DNA of 41,211 nucleotides from Methanomassiliicoccus sp. UBA345 (GTDB lineage Archaea > Thermoplasmatota > Thermoplasmata > Methanomassiliicoccales > Methanomassiliicoccaceae). This document shows positions 25,880 through 32,822 of the stretch, piece by piece (positions within the stretch are counted from its first letter, which is position 1; the number at the start of each line of letters is the position of its first letter). The notes beneath the pieces were generated by a model. That model saw only the letters and a program-made list of their open reading frames with translations, made no database searches and was not told where the DNA came from. Position numbers and translations under genes: made by a program. The stretch spans positions 38,540 through 79,750 of the forward strand of contig DATD01000001.1 in NCBI GenBank assembly GCA_002504525.1. Direction: 5' to 3'.

Positions 25880-26614
25880 ATGATCGCATACGATAGGCAC
25901 ATCATGGGGTTCAAGACGCGCACCATATGGTTGAGCGACTCCCCCTTTGATGTGGAAGGCATCGACAGCGCATATTTCTATGCATGCAGGACCAAGGTGG
26001 ACATGCCTGGCTTCCTGAGGAAGGACCTGGCCACGATAGAGATCGACCTGACCAAGGACATTGACCACGTCTGGAGCATGCTCAACTCCAAATGCCGGAG
26101 CGGCATCAGGAGGGCGGAGAGGGACGGAGTGGACGTCCAGATCGATCGGGACCATGAGGCGTTTCTCAAGCTCAATGAGGAATTCAGGGACGTGAAGGGC
26201 CTGGATCACAATACCTTTCCGCTCGACTTCGTGCAAGAAAAGGGAAAGCTCTTCACTGCTAAAGTGGACGGAGAACTGATCGGCGGAGTTTTGTTCCTCG
26301 CTGATGAGAGGGCCCTCTTGGGAGTGATCTCGGCCTCCCGACGGTTGGATATCGAGAAAGACATGAGATGCAACGTCGCCAACGCCAACCGACTGCTGTG
26401 GTGGAGCGCGATAAGGTATGCCAAGGAGAAAGGGCTTGAAGTGGTAGATATGGGCGGCTACTATGTTGGAGCAGAGCCCAACCCTCAGGCAGAAGGCATC
26501 AACGAGTTCAAGCGCCGGTTTGGTGGAAAGATCGTCAACAGTTTCGAATACAGTAAGGATTACACCCTGAGGATCAAGATAGCTCATAGACTTCAACGGG
26601 GAATCGGGCTTTAA
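25880..26614 (+). CDS. FemAB-like / GNAT-fold transferase, paralogue 2
   Basis: 244 residues, colinear with the protein at 16123-16899. Shared blocks are 'KTRTIWLSDSPFDVEGI' / 'KTYTIWFSEAPFEVDGV', 'KVDMPGF' / 'KVDLPGF', 'IRRAERDGVDVQID' and 'DMGGYYVGAEPNPQAEGINE'. Same FemAB/lipid II glycyltransferase-like fold. Two diverged copies in one glycan island suggest two different acceptor positions or acyl groups. GTTACTTAATCG (about 25852-25863) may be the promoter of a leaderless message beginning at ATG 25880. Confidence 0.82.
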   Translation: MIAYDRHIMGFKTRTIWLSDSPFDVEGIDSAYFYACRTKVDMPGFLRKDLATIEIDLTKDIDHVWSMLNSKCRSGIRRAERDGVDVQIDRDHEAFLKLNEEFRDVKGLDHNTFPLDFVQEKGKLFTAKVDGELIGGVLFLADERALLGVISASRRLDIEKDMRCNVANANRLLWWSAIRYAKEKGLEVVDMGGYYVGAEPNPQAEGINEFKRRFGGKIVNSFEYSKDYTLRIKIAHRLQRGIGL

Positions 26615-26792
26615 TTGGTCCGCTGACCGTCTTCATCACGACGCAGCCGAGGCAGCGCCGCACGGATGGGCCGTGCAAACATGTTGGCATATCGGCACGA
26701 AATGTTGGTAAGGTCATCACTGCTCCTTTCTGGCCAGGTAACGCCGTTATGGAAATAGATAAGTAGGTTGCACTCGAAGCCATCAATTCAGG

Positions 26793-27317
26793 GTGCACAG
26801 TATGGTTCAATGTCATTTCCTATATCGCACGGGAAAGCACATTTCGGATTCGACTCCACAACCACTGCGACGGAAGACATTATTCACCTATTATGATATG
26901 ATTTACTGCAGGATGCCCTGGGCCATACCTGTGTGGAGGAAGGTGCAGGGACGGGACGGGAGCAGCCAAGGAGCTAACCGTACAAAACCTATCAAATCCC
27001 AATATGAGGAACTTCAGCCTGGGGACTGGATCGAGGTCAAAACGCTTGAAGAGATAGAGGCGGGCCTCGACCGCAACAGCCGCCTCCATGGGCTGAACTT
27101 CATGCCCGAGATGAGAAAATATTGCGGTCAAAGTTTCAAGGTGTTCAAGAGGGTCAACCGCATCATGCTAGAGTCGACCGGGGAGCTGCGAACGATCAAA
27201 CGGCCCACGTACTACCTTGAGAATGTCTATTGCGACGGAGGGTTCCATGAGGGCTGCGATCGATCATGTTTTCTCCTATGGCGTGAGGAATGGCTAAAAA
27301 AGATCGGCGATGACTGA
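26793..27317 (+). CDS. Cys-motif protein of unknown function linked to glycan clusters
   Basis: 174 residues from GTG 26793. The conserved part starts at about residue 70 with PGDWIEVKTLEEIEAGLDRN, then GLNFMPEMRKYCGQSFKVFK, and ends with CDGGFHEGCDRSCFLLWREE. I recall very similar segments in small bacterial proteins beside polysaccharide genes; their function is unknown to me. Four Cys plus one His near the end suggest a metal or iron-sulfur site. The first 40 residues look non-homologous, so ATG 26913 (MPWAIPVWRK) or 26898 may be the true start; TTATGATATG just ahead could be a TATA box for a leaderless message. Confidence 0.72.
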   Translation: MHSMVQCHFLYRTGKHISDSTPQPLRRKTLFTYYDMIYCRMPWAIPVWRKVQGRDGSSQGANRTKPIKSQYEELQPGDWIEVKTLEEIEAGLDRNSRLHGLNFMPEMRKYCGQSFKVFKRVNRIMLESTGELRTIKRPTYYLENVYCDGGFHEGCDRSCFLLWREEWLKKIGDD

Positions 27318-27528
27318 CCAGAAACCGTCCATCTTGCATTCGTGGATCGAGGGCGACCGAGGAAAGGTGCATTCGCAAGGTCGTTCCGGTTCATCGGCAA
27401 GGGCCCACTGAGGACTGTGCCGTGGGGCCGCCCTGCATGGGAATCATGTCGGGCGTCGACACCGTAGCGCCCCGGCGACACCTTGCCCGCGTTCGTGTAG
27501 TGCACATCTTTATCCGCTCGAAGTGACA

Positions 27529-27648
27529 ATGATAATCACGGCTCGGAGGGAAACTCAGGTCTTCGAGAACGATACCATGACCACTGACAACCCTGTGCAC
27601 TCTCCGGGCGGCAGGGCGGGTCGTCTGATCAACGAGACGGCCCCCTGA
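27529..27648 (+). CDS. Possible 39-residue small ORF
   Basis: ATG 27529 to TGA 27646-27648 encodes a polar peptide starting MIITARRETQVFEND. A TATA-like CATCTTTATCC sits about 20 bp upstream. There is no ribosome site, and the sequence has no recognisable family. It could equally be a non-coding transcript. Confidence 0.2.
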   Translation: MIITARRETQVFENDTMTTDNPVHSPGGRAGRLINETAP

Positions 27649-27686
27649 ACGGTCGTCATGTCCCGTCCTGCCCGATATTTTTCAAT

Positions 27687-27697
27687 ACTTTTATCTC
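27687..27697 (+). promoter_or_regulatory. TATA-like box of the FtsZ-like gene
   Basis: ATACTTTTATC is centred about 28 bp before ATG 27720, so transcription would start at or just before the start codon. Confidence 0.5.
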
Positions 27698-27719
27698 CCG
27701 GTGCAGTCTTTTCCACTGG

Positions 27720-28637
27720 ATGGTCCGAGATGTGCGTTCCCTGGGATACGGCGACCTTGCTGAACGCCCCCGTCTCAAGGCCATAGGCATCGGGGGGGCG
27801 GGGTGCAATGCCATAGCCAACTCTCCGTTCCCATCGGTGGGGTTGTGCAATCACCTCGACGATGTCAACGGGCCTCCGAACCAGAGGCGGCTGGTGCTCA
27901 ATTCCGAAGAGATGGCGCTCCTGACCTCGGCGACGCCGCGCATGGTGGGAGGCGTGGAGCGCAATATCTCAAGGCGGCTCAGGGAGGAGATCGAGGGCTA
28001 CGACCTAATCTTCCTGTTCGCCGGCCTGGGCGGGGAGACCGGGAGTCACATCATCCCCGGACTGGCCAACCTTTGCCGCCGCCTGAGCGGGATGGTGGTG
28101 GCGTCGGTCACCCTGCCGTTCTCGGCCGAGGGCCCCTGTCGCCGGAGCACCGCCGCTTTGGCGCTTCCTCGCCTGATCGATGCGGCCCATCTCACCATCA
28201 CCTATCCCAACGACGGCCTGCTGAAGGTCGCTCCAAATCTGCCCTTCCGCCGCACCTTCAAGGTCATGGACGAGATCATGACGGTGCCGCCCCAGGAGTT
28301 GGCCGGCGTCCTGACCAGGTCCGACCTGCGGGTGCTGAGGGGTGAGCTCGGGCCAGCCAGGCACTTGCGCATGGGGGCCGGCGCCGGGGTGGGGATGCAG
28401 CGCGAAATGGTGGCCGTCTCGGAAGCGTTCGACTCGCCATGGTTCGATTTCAACCTGGGCGACTCCACCGTGGCGCTGGTGGTGGTGTCCGGTCGTGAAG
28501 TGGACCAGTACTCCCTTCGCGACATCCTGGGCCACGTTCAGGCCAGGGTGCCTAATGCCATGATCCGCTACGGCGTGCGCTCCGATCCCGCGGCGGAGGA
28601 CCTCCGCGTGACGATCCTCCTCGACACCGGCATCTAG
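27720..28637 (+). CDS. Divergent FtsZ/tubulin-superfamily GTPase
   Basis: 305 residues, about 60-80 shorter than typical FtsZ and without a C-terminal tail. Seen: T1 loop GIGGAGCNAIANS (22-34), tubulin signature AGLGGETGSH (101-110; canonical GGGTGTG), 'VASVTLPFSAEGPCRR', base-binding YPNDGLL (162-168), then MGAGAGVG (218-225) and a C-terminal domain ending 'LRVTILLDTG'. The T7 loop, normally N-x-D-x2-D, reads 'GVLTRSDLRVL', so the catalytic Asn and first Asp are missing. It probably binds GTP but hydrolyses it poorly, or acts as a partner of a standard FtsZ. Its stop TAG shares the palindrome CTAG with the stop of the converging dph5. Confidence 0.85.
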   Translation: MVRDVRSLGYGDLAERPRLKAIGIGGAGCNAIANSPFPSVGLCNHLDDVNGPPNQRRLVLNSEEMALLTSATPRMVGGVERNISRRLREEIEGYDLIFLFAGLGGETGSHIIPGLANLCRRLSGMVVASVTLPFSAEGPCRRSTAALALPRLIDAAHLTITYPNDGLLKVAPNLPFRRTFKVMDEIMTVPPQELAGVLTRSDLRVLRGELGPARHLRMGAGAGVGMQREMVAVSEAFDSPWFDFNLGDSTVALVVVSGREVDQYSLRDILGHVQARVPNAMIRYGVRSDPAAEDLRVTILLDTGI

Positions 28638-29431
28638 TCATCCCGGAGAATGCTCTCGGGCGCCGAGGCTATGCGGACTAGCGCGCGCGCTTCCATGAAG
28701 TGCAGGCGGCCGGGAATGATCACGCAGTGCAGGGGTGGCCCCATGTCCGTCCCCGAAAGCATCGAGGGCGAGCCCGCCAGAAGCCTCTGCTGCGAGGAGC
28801 CGATGCGGGCGCCGGCGCACAGCACTGTATCACCGTCCAGAAGCCCTCCTCGCAGCCGGGACTCGGCGTCCAGCAGCCACCTGACTGCCTCGGCCGCGGT
28901 CATGTACCTGCCCTCCTCCTCGCGGATGTCCAGCAGGACCAGGGTGTGCAGGCCGCGGGAGCGGTTCTCCAGGATGTTCTCATATGGCGACGAAGGGAGG
29001 TAGCCGGGCTCCGGGAACGGTATCGTCACGGCGCGCCCGAACTTGTAAGGTTGCAGGCCGAAGGCGGCCGCGGCGGCGGTGAAGATGGAGACGCCGTGAA
29101 CGAGGTCGGTATCAATGCCTTCCTCGATGGCGCGCAAGCGCAGGTCCACATGAGTGGTCGCTGACATTGGGTCGCCGGCGACGACGAACGCCACTCTCTT
29201 GGAGCGGGCGGCCTCTATTATGATATTCCCCTCCTCCACCTCGCTGCGGCGCAGCACCGTCAGCTTGCGGCCGATGAACGCTTCCAGCTCCTCCGGGGTG
29301 GCGTCTATCAGTCGCGAGGTGTAGAATTCCGCGAACACCTCGTCGCAGCTGCGAAGGGCCTCCAGCGCCCTGACGCTCATGTCCTCTGGCCTGGACAGCC
29401 CTAAACCCACAAATATCAAATGTCCCATCAT
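28634..29431 (-). CDS. dph5: Diphthine synthase (diphthamide methyltransferase)
   Basis: SAM-dependent tetrapyrrole-methylase-fold enzyme that methylates the modified histidine of elongation factor 2 during diphthamide synthesis. 265 residues, the usual length. It starts MMGHLIFVGLGLSRPEDMS; other family blocks are 'VAFVVAGDPMSATTHVDLR', 'HGVSIFTAAAAAFGLQPYKFG' and 'TIPFPEPGYLPSSPYENI'. ATG 29431 or 29428 is the start; an in-frame start at 29551 would only add sequence antisense to trm5. Its CACCTTAAGG box about 25 bp upstream lies inside trm5, so it is probably leaderless. The stop overlaps that of the FtsZ-like gene by four bases. Confidence 0.95.
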   Translation of the reverse strand: MMGHLIFVGLGLSRPEDMSVRALEALRSCDEVFAEFYTSRLIDATPEELEAFIGRKLTVLRRSEVEEGNIIIEAARSKRVAFVVAGDPMSATTHVDLRLRAIEEGIDTDLVHGVSIFTAAAAAFGLQPYKFGRAVTIPFPEPGYLPSSPYENILENRSRGLHTLVLLDIREEEGRYMTAAEAVRWLLDAESRLRGGLLDGDTVLCAGARIGSSQQRLLAGSPSMLSGTDMGPPLHCVIIPGRLHFMEARALVRIASAPESILRDD

Positions 29432-30458
29432 GATCACCGTGTGTGCTCTCTGCCTTAAGGTGCCGAGGGGGGAAGCCGAGTCCACCCGTAAAAAGCTTTT
29501 AGAGCTGGGGCTGCTGGACATCGGCGTCCGCATCCGGCGCGATGGCGACATCGTGCTGCTGCCGGTGCTCTCCTCCGAAGCGGCGACGCTCGGCTACGAA
29601 ATAGCGGAGGAAGAGATGGATAGCAGGGAGGTGCTGGAGACCGACTACCGGAACGTGGCCGATGTGCCAGACGGCGTGCGCGAGCGGCTTCCCACATCCT
29701 TCGATATCATAGGCGACGTTGCCATCATCCGCCTGGAAGATGACCTCGCGGAGCATGCGGACAGGGTCGGCGAGGCGCTGCTGAGGACGTTCCCGCGGCT
29801 GCGCACCGTCGCGCTGGACCAGGGCGTGAAAGGAGAGCTGAGGGTTCGAGACTTACAAGTGGTGGCCGGCGACCCGTCCACCGAGACGGTCCATCTGGAG
29901 CACGGCGTCCGTCTGGCGGTCGATCCTGCTAAGGAGTACTTCAATCCCAGGCTGGCGAACGAGCGCATGCGCGTCGCCTCCTTGGTGAAGGGCGGCGAGA
30001 AGGTCGTCGACATGTTCGCCGGGGTCGGCCCGTTCTCCATAATGATCGCCAAGCATGCCAGCCCCGCGGTCGTTTACGCGATGGACCTCAACCGCGACGC
30101 GGTGGAGCACCTTAAGGAGAACATCAGGCTGAACAAGGTGACGACGGTCGTCCCTCTGGAGGGGGATGCGGTGGAGTTGCTCTCCGGCATCGTGGGAGCG
30201 GACCGCATCATCATGAACCTGCCGCATTCGGCCAGGAGCTTCTTCGCCGACGCCCTCACCAAGCTGAACATGGGGGGGACGATACATCTGTACGTGATAT
30301 GCGAGAGGGACGAGATCTCGAGCATCGCCGTCGGGCTGTCCGCCGAAGCCAGGGGGATGTGCGTCCGTATAGGGATGGACCGCATCGAGGAGCTTAAGAC
30401 CTACTCACCGACGATGAGCGTCTTCGCCCTGGACATCCGTCTTCTGGACTGGTGCTAG
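29430..30458 (+). CDS. trm5: tRNA (guanine37-N1)-methyltransferase Trm5
   Basis: Makes m1G37 in tRNA, which prevents frameshifting. 342 residues from ATG 29430. The short N-terminal domain begins CALCLKVPRGEAESTRKKLL. The catalytic domain has YFNPRLANERMRV, motif I DMFAGVGPFSIMIA, DLNRDAVEHL and NLPHSARSFFADAL, the active-site motif of the family. GTG 29439 is a possible alternative start; it lies about 26 bp after ACAAATATC and gives an N-terminus closer to short archaeal homologues. The start codon region overlaps that of dph5 on the other strand, and the last 54 bases overlap the end of the next gene. Confidence 0.95.
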   Translation: MITVCALCLKVPRGEAESTRKKLLELGLLDIGVRIRRDGDIVLLPVLSSEAATLGYEIAEEEMDSREVLETDYRNVADVPDGVRERLPTSFDIIGDVAIIRLEDDLAEHADRVGEALLRTFPRLRTVALDQGVKGELRVRDLQVVAGDPSTETVHLEHGVRLAVDPAKEYFNPRLANERMRVASLVKGGEKVVDMFAGVGPFSIMIAKHASPAVVYAMDLNRDAVEHLKENIRLNKVTTVVPLEGDAVELLSGIVGADRIIMNLPHSARSFFADALTKLNMGGTIHLYVICERDEISSIAVGLSAEARGMCVRIGMDRIEELKTYSPTMSVFALDIRLLDWC

Positions 30459-30926
30459 CGTTATGCCGTTCTGCCCCTGGTAGTTACCGCTCCGCTTCTC
30501 GTAGGTCAGGGACGCCGGCGAATGGAGCGTCTCGAACACCAGCTGCACGAACCTCGCGCCTATCGGCAGCTCCAGCTCCTTGTCGGAGAGGTTCACCGCC
30601 ATGAACGTCAGCGTTCCACGGAACCCGGCGTCCACCTTGCCCAGACCGGCCAGGACGCCCTTCCGCATCCACGAGGTACGAAGCCACAGCTGGCCTGCCA
30701 GGTCACGGGGCAGTTCAACGCGCTCCAGCGTGGACACGAATAACATGGCCTTGGGCGGCACCATTGCCGTTCCATCCCTCACCGTCAAGCCGACCGATGG
30801 CACCGACACCTCGGCGATCCGGAGGTCGTAGCCGTTCGGCGTCAGCGATCCGTCGTGATAGTCGGTGATGACGAGGCTGCCGGAGCGGAGGCGCTCCATG
30901 ATCTCGTGGTCCGGTAGAACGCACAT
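30405..30926 (-). CDS. dUTPase / dCTP deaminase family protein (likely dUTP diphosphatase)
   Basis: 173 residues of the Dcd/Dut fold: TPNGYDLRIAEV, LWLRTSWMRKGVLAGLG, KVDAGFRGTLTFMAVNLSD and the C-terminal SGNYQGQNG. In true dCTP deaminases the strand after GxxG carries a catalytic Glu (for example LEFYN in E. coli); here it reads FMAVN, with no Glu. The Asp of KVDAG, needed for dUTP hydrolysis, is present. I therefore favour dUTP diphosphatase over deaminase. ATG 30926; TTTTCTATCC about 25 bp upstream may be the TATA box. The 3' end overlaps trm5 by 54 bases on the opposite strand. Confidence 0.82.
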   Translation of the reverse strand: MCVLPDHEIMERLRSGSLVITDYHDGSLTPNGYDLRIAEVSVPSVGLTVRDGTAMVPPKAMLFVSTLERVELPRDLAGQLWLRTSWMRKGVLAGLGKVDAGFRGTLTFMAVNLSDKELELPIGARFVQLVFETLHSPASLTYEKRSGNYQGQNGITLAPVQKTDVQGEDAHRR

Positions 30927-30971
30927 GCCCCTGCATCCCGCTCCGGGATAGAAAACCTGCGTTCACTGCTC

Positions 30972-30994
30972 TTCCCTCCGGGGAACGGAGGGAA
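30972..30994. promoter_or_regulatory. Perfect 9-bp inverted repeat between divergent genes
   Basis: TTCCCTCCG, spacer GGGAA, CGGAGGGAA. It lies between the dUTPase-like gene (start 30926, minus) and the PUA-like gene (start 31032, plus), just upstream of the plus-strand TATA-like box CTTTTTTAACC (30998-31008). Its position suits a shared operator, but a hairpin cannot be excluded. Confidence 0.55.
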
Positions 30995-31031
30995 TAACTT
31001 TTTTAACCGAGCCCCTCTCCGCGTTGACCAC

Positions 31032-31502
31032 ATGGACCACCTGATAAGACTGGACCGCGAGGCGAAGGAACTCGAACGGCTGTGCGATGGCGTGAACAGC
31101 ATGATAGTCCGCGGTTCCACGGAAAGGCGGCCTCCGCACGGGGTGGTGGGAGAGGGCGACCGTCTGTTCTTCGTTCGGGAGGGCGATGAGGGGACCGTGA
31201 GGGCTTCCGCCAAGGTAAGGAAGGCGGACAGCACCCCGATGCTCAGCCAGGAGGCCTCCGTCATCCGGGTGGTGCAGAACCAGAGGAAGCTCATGCTCAC
31301 TGAGCAGCAGTTCCAGAGGTGGGCCGGCCACCGGTTCTTGGCCTTCGTCGAGGTGGAGGAGGTCAGTCTGATCGACCCATTCTCCGTGGACCCTTCGCTG
31401 CTCGGACCTGACGGATGGACGGTGTTGGAGGACATCTCGATGGCGAAGCGCAAGAGAACGGCGACGGCCTTCTGTCCTCCGGGTCAACAGGCTAGGGCCT
31501 GA
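31032..31502 (+). CDS. Hypothetical protein, possibly PUA/ASCH-like
   Basis: 156 residues. A short helical start ('DREAKELERLC') is followed by a beta-rich middle with alternating pattern RLFFVREGDEGTVRASAKV, VVQNQRKLMLTEQQFQRW and HRFLAFVEVEEVSLIDPF, which suggests a PUA/ASCH-like barrel. I do not recognise a specific family. The ATG is about 28 bp after a strong TATA-like box, so it is probably leaderless. The perfect dyad upstream may control it. Confidence 0.7.
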   Translation: MDHLIRLDREAKELERLCDGVNSMIVRGSTERRPPHGVVGEGDRLFFVREGDEGTVRASAKVRKADSTPMLSQEASVIRVVQNQRKLMLTEQQFQRWAGHRFLAFVEVEEVSLIDPFSVDPSLLGPDGWTVLEDISMAKRKRTATAFCPPGQQARA

Positions 31503-31607
31503 GTTCGCATGCCAACCTGCCGTTGTAGCCGCGACGAGCGCCCGTGACAATCACAGACATGCGTAAATATGACTTTGGTCTTACGGGTTTGAACGCGTGG
31601 CGATACC

Positions 31608-32669
31608 GTGAACATAAAAACCCATAGAGTGAAGGAGAGCAGGATCGGAAAGGTCGACTTTGACCACCTGAGCTTCGGAGAGACGTTCTCCGATCACATG
31701 TTCAGGATGGATTACGCCCATGGGAAGTGGCAGGAGCCGGAGATCCTTCCCTTCGGGCATATTCAGGTACTTCCGTCCCTGAGCACCTTGCACTACGGGC
31801 AGACTGTCTTTGAAGGCCTCAAGGCCTTCCGCAACCGCGATGGCGGCGTCAACATCTTTCGCGCAGACATGCACGCGGAGCGGATGAAGCATTCCTGCGA
31901 GCGGGTGTGCATACCGACCGTGGACAACGAGAAGTTCGTGCAGGCCGTGGAGTCGCTGATCGATCTGGACAGGGAGTGGGTCCCCAAGGCCAGAGGCACC
32001 GCTCTTTACATCAGGCCCCTCATCTTCGCCACCGAGTCCTACATCGGAGTAAGGGTCTCGGAGTCCTACTCGTTCTACATCATGACATCTCCGGTGGCGG
32101 CCTACTTCAAGGAAGGCCTCAACCCGGTCCGGCTGATGACGTCCGGCAGCTTCGTGCGCGCCTGCCCTGGCGGGCTGGGGGAGGCGAAGACCGCTGCCAA
32201 CTATGCATCATCGCTGCTGCCGCAGGCTGAGGCCAACCGGCAGGGATACTCGCAGGTCATCTGGCTGGACGCGCTGGAGGGCAAGTACATCGACGAGGTG
32301 GGTACCATGAACATCGCTTTCGTCAAGGACGGCGCCCTCGTCACCCCTCCGCTGGAAGGCACGATCCTTCCGGGCATCACTCGCAACAGCGTGCTGCAGC
32401 TGGCTCGCCACTGGGGCATGACCGTCGAGGAAAGACGCATCTCCATCGACGAGGTTATGAGTTCCATCGAGGACGGCAGCATGACCGAGGTGTTCGGCAC
32501 CGGAACGGCGGCTGTTATCTCGCCCGTCGGTGAGATCCACCACAAGGGCAAGAACGTCATCGTCAACGGGGGACGCATCGGCCCCGTGTCGCAGAAGATG
32601 TACGACACGATCACCGGCGTCCAGTATGGCGAGATCGACGACGAGTTCGGCTGGGTCCGCACCGTCTGA
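31608..32669 (+). CDS. ilvE: Branched-chain amino acid aminotransferase (class IV PLP)
   Basis: Interconverts Leu, Ile, Val and their 2-oxo acids using PLP and 2-oxoglutarate. 353 residues, normal length. Seen: LHYGQTVFEGLKAF, IFRADMHAERMKHS, YIRPLIFATES, the PLP lysine K194 in GGLGEAKTAANYASSL, and YIDEVGTMNIAFV. It starts with GTG 31608; GTAAATATGA at 31563-31572 may be the TATA box. A T-rich terminator follows. It stands alone between the PUA-like gene and the corrinoid operon. Confidence 0.95.
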   Translation: MNIKTHRVKESRIGKVDFDHLSFGETFSDHMFRMDYAHGKWQEPEILPFGHIQVLPSLSTLHYGQTVFEGLKAFRNRDGGVNIFRADMHAERMKHSCERVCIPTVDNEKFVQAVESLIDLDREWVPKARGTALYIRPLIFATESYIGVRVSESYSFYIMTSPVAAYFKEGLNPVRLMTSGSFVRACPGGLGEAKTAANYASSLLPQAEANRQGYSQVIWLDALEGKYIDEVGTMNIAFVKDGALVTPPLEGTILPGITRNSVLQLARHWGMTVEERRISIDEVMSSIEDGSMTEVFGTGTAAVISPVGEIHHKGKNVIVNGGRIGPVSQKMYDTITGVQYGEIDDEFGWVRTV

Positions 32670-32679
32670 GCAAAAACCT

Positions 32680-32714
32680 TCCCTCTTTTCATTCTTATTT
32701 TTCATTCTAATTAT
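32680..32714 (+). terminator. T-rich terminator after ilvE
   Basis: Several T runs (CTCTTTTC, CTTATTTTTC, TTATTC) in about 35 bases directly downstream of the ilvE stop, without a hairpin; a normal archaeal termination signal. Confidence 0.55.
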
Positions 32715-32746
32715 TCTAGATGGTAAATCGCCCTCCGTCAGCAACA

Positions 32747-32793
32747 TTTAATATATTCAATCCAGCATTCTCAGTCAGTTGGATGTATCATCC
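32747..32793 (+). promoter_or_regulatory. Promoter and candidate operator of the corrinoid operon
   Basis: TTTAATATA (32747-32755) is a good TATA box, predicting transcription from about 32780. Exactly there is an inverted repeat GGATG-TAT-CATCC (32781-32793). A related inverted pair TAGATGG (32717-32723) and CCATCTA (32792-32798) brackets the TATA box. This layout fits a repressor that covers the promoter. I see no fold resembling a cobalamin riboswitch. Confidence 0.5.
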
Positions 32794-32822
32794 ATCTAAA
32801 GGAATGATTAGGAGGATCATTT

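Larger units (their letters stand above)
27318..27719. other. 402-base spacer between the glycan island and the FtsZ-like gene
   Basis: Mostly GC-rich sequence without a convincing gene. Two minus-strand frames (27391-27600 and 27555-27854) have no ribosome site or family character. The plus strand holds a TATA-like CATCTTTATCC at 27505-27515 and a possible 39-codon ORF (listed separately), then the TATA-like box of the FtsZ-like gene near 27687-27697. Confidence 0.5.

Noticed and set aside
32670..32822. Cobalamin riboswitch before btuF
   Set aside because: The region is AT-rich, only about 150 bases, and shows no B12-box-like conserved core; such riboswitches are essentially bacterial.
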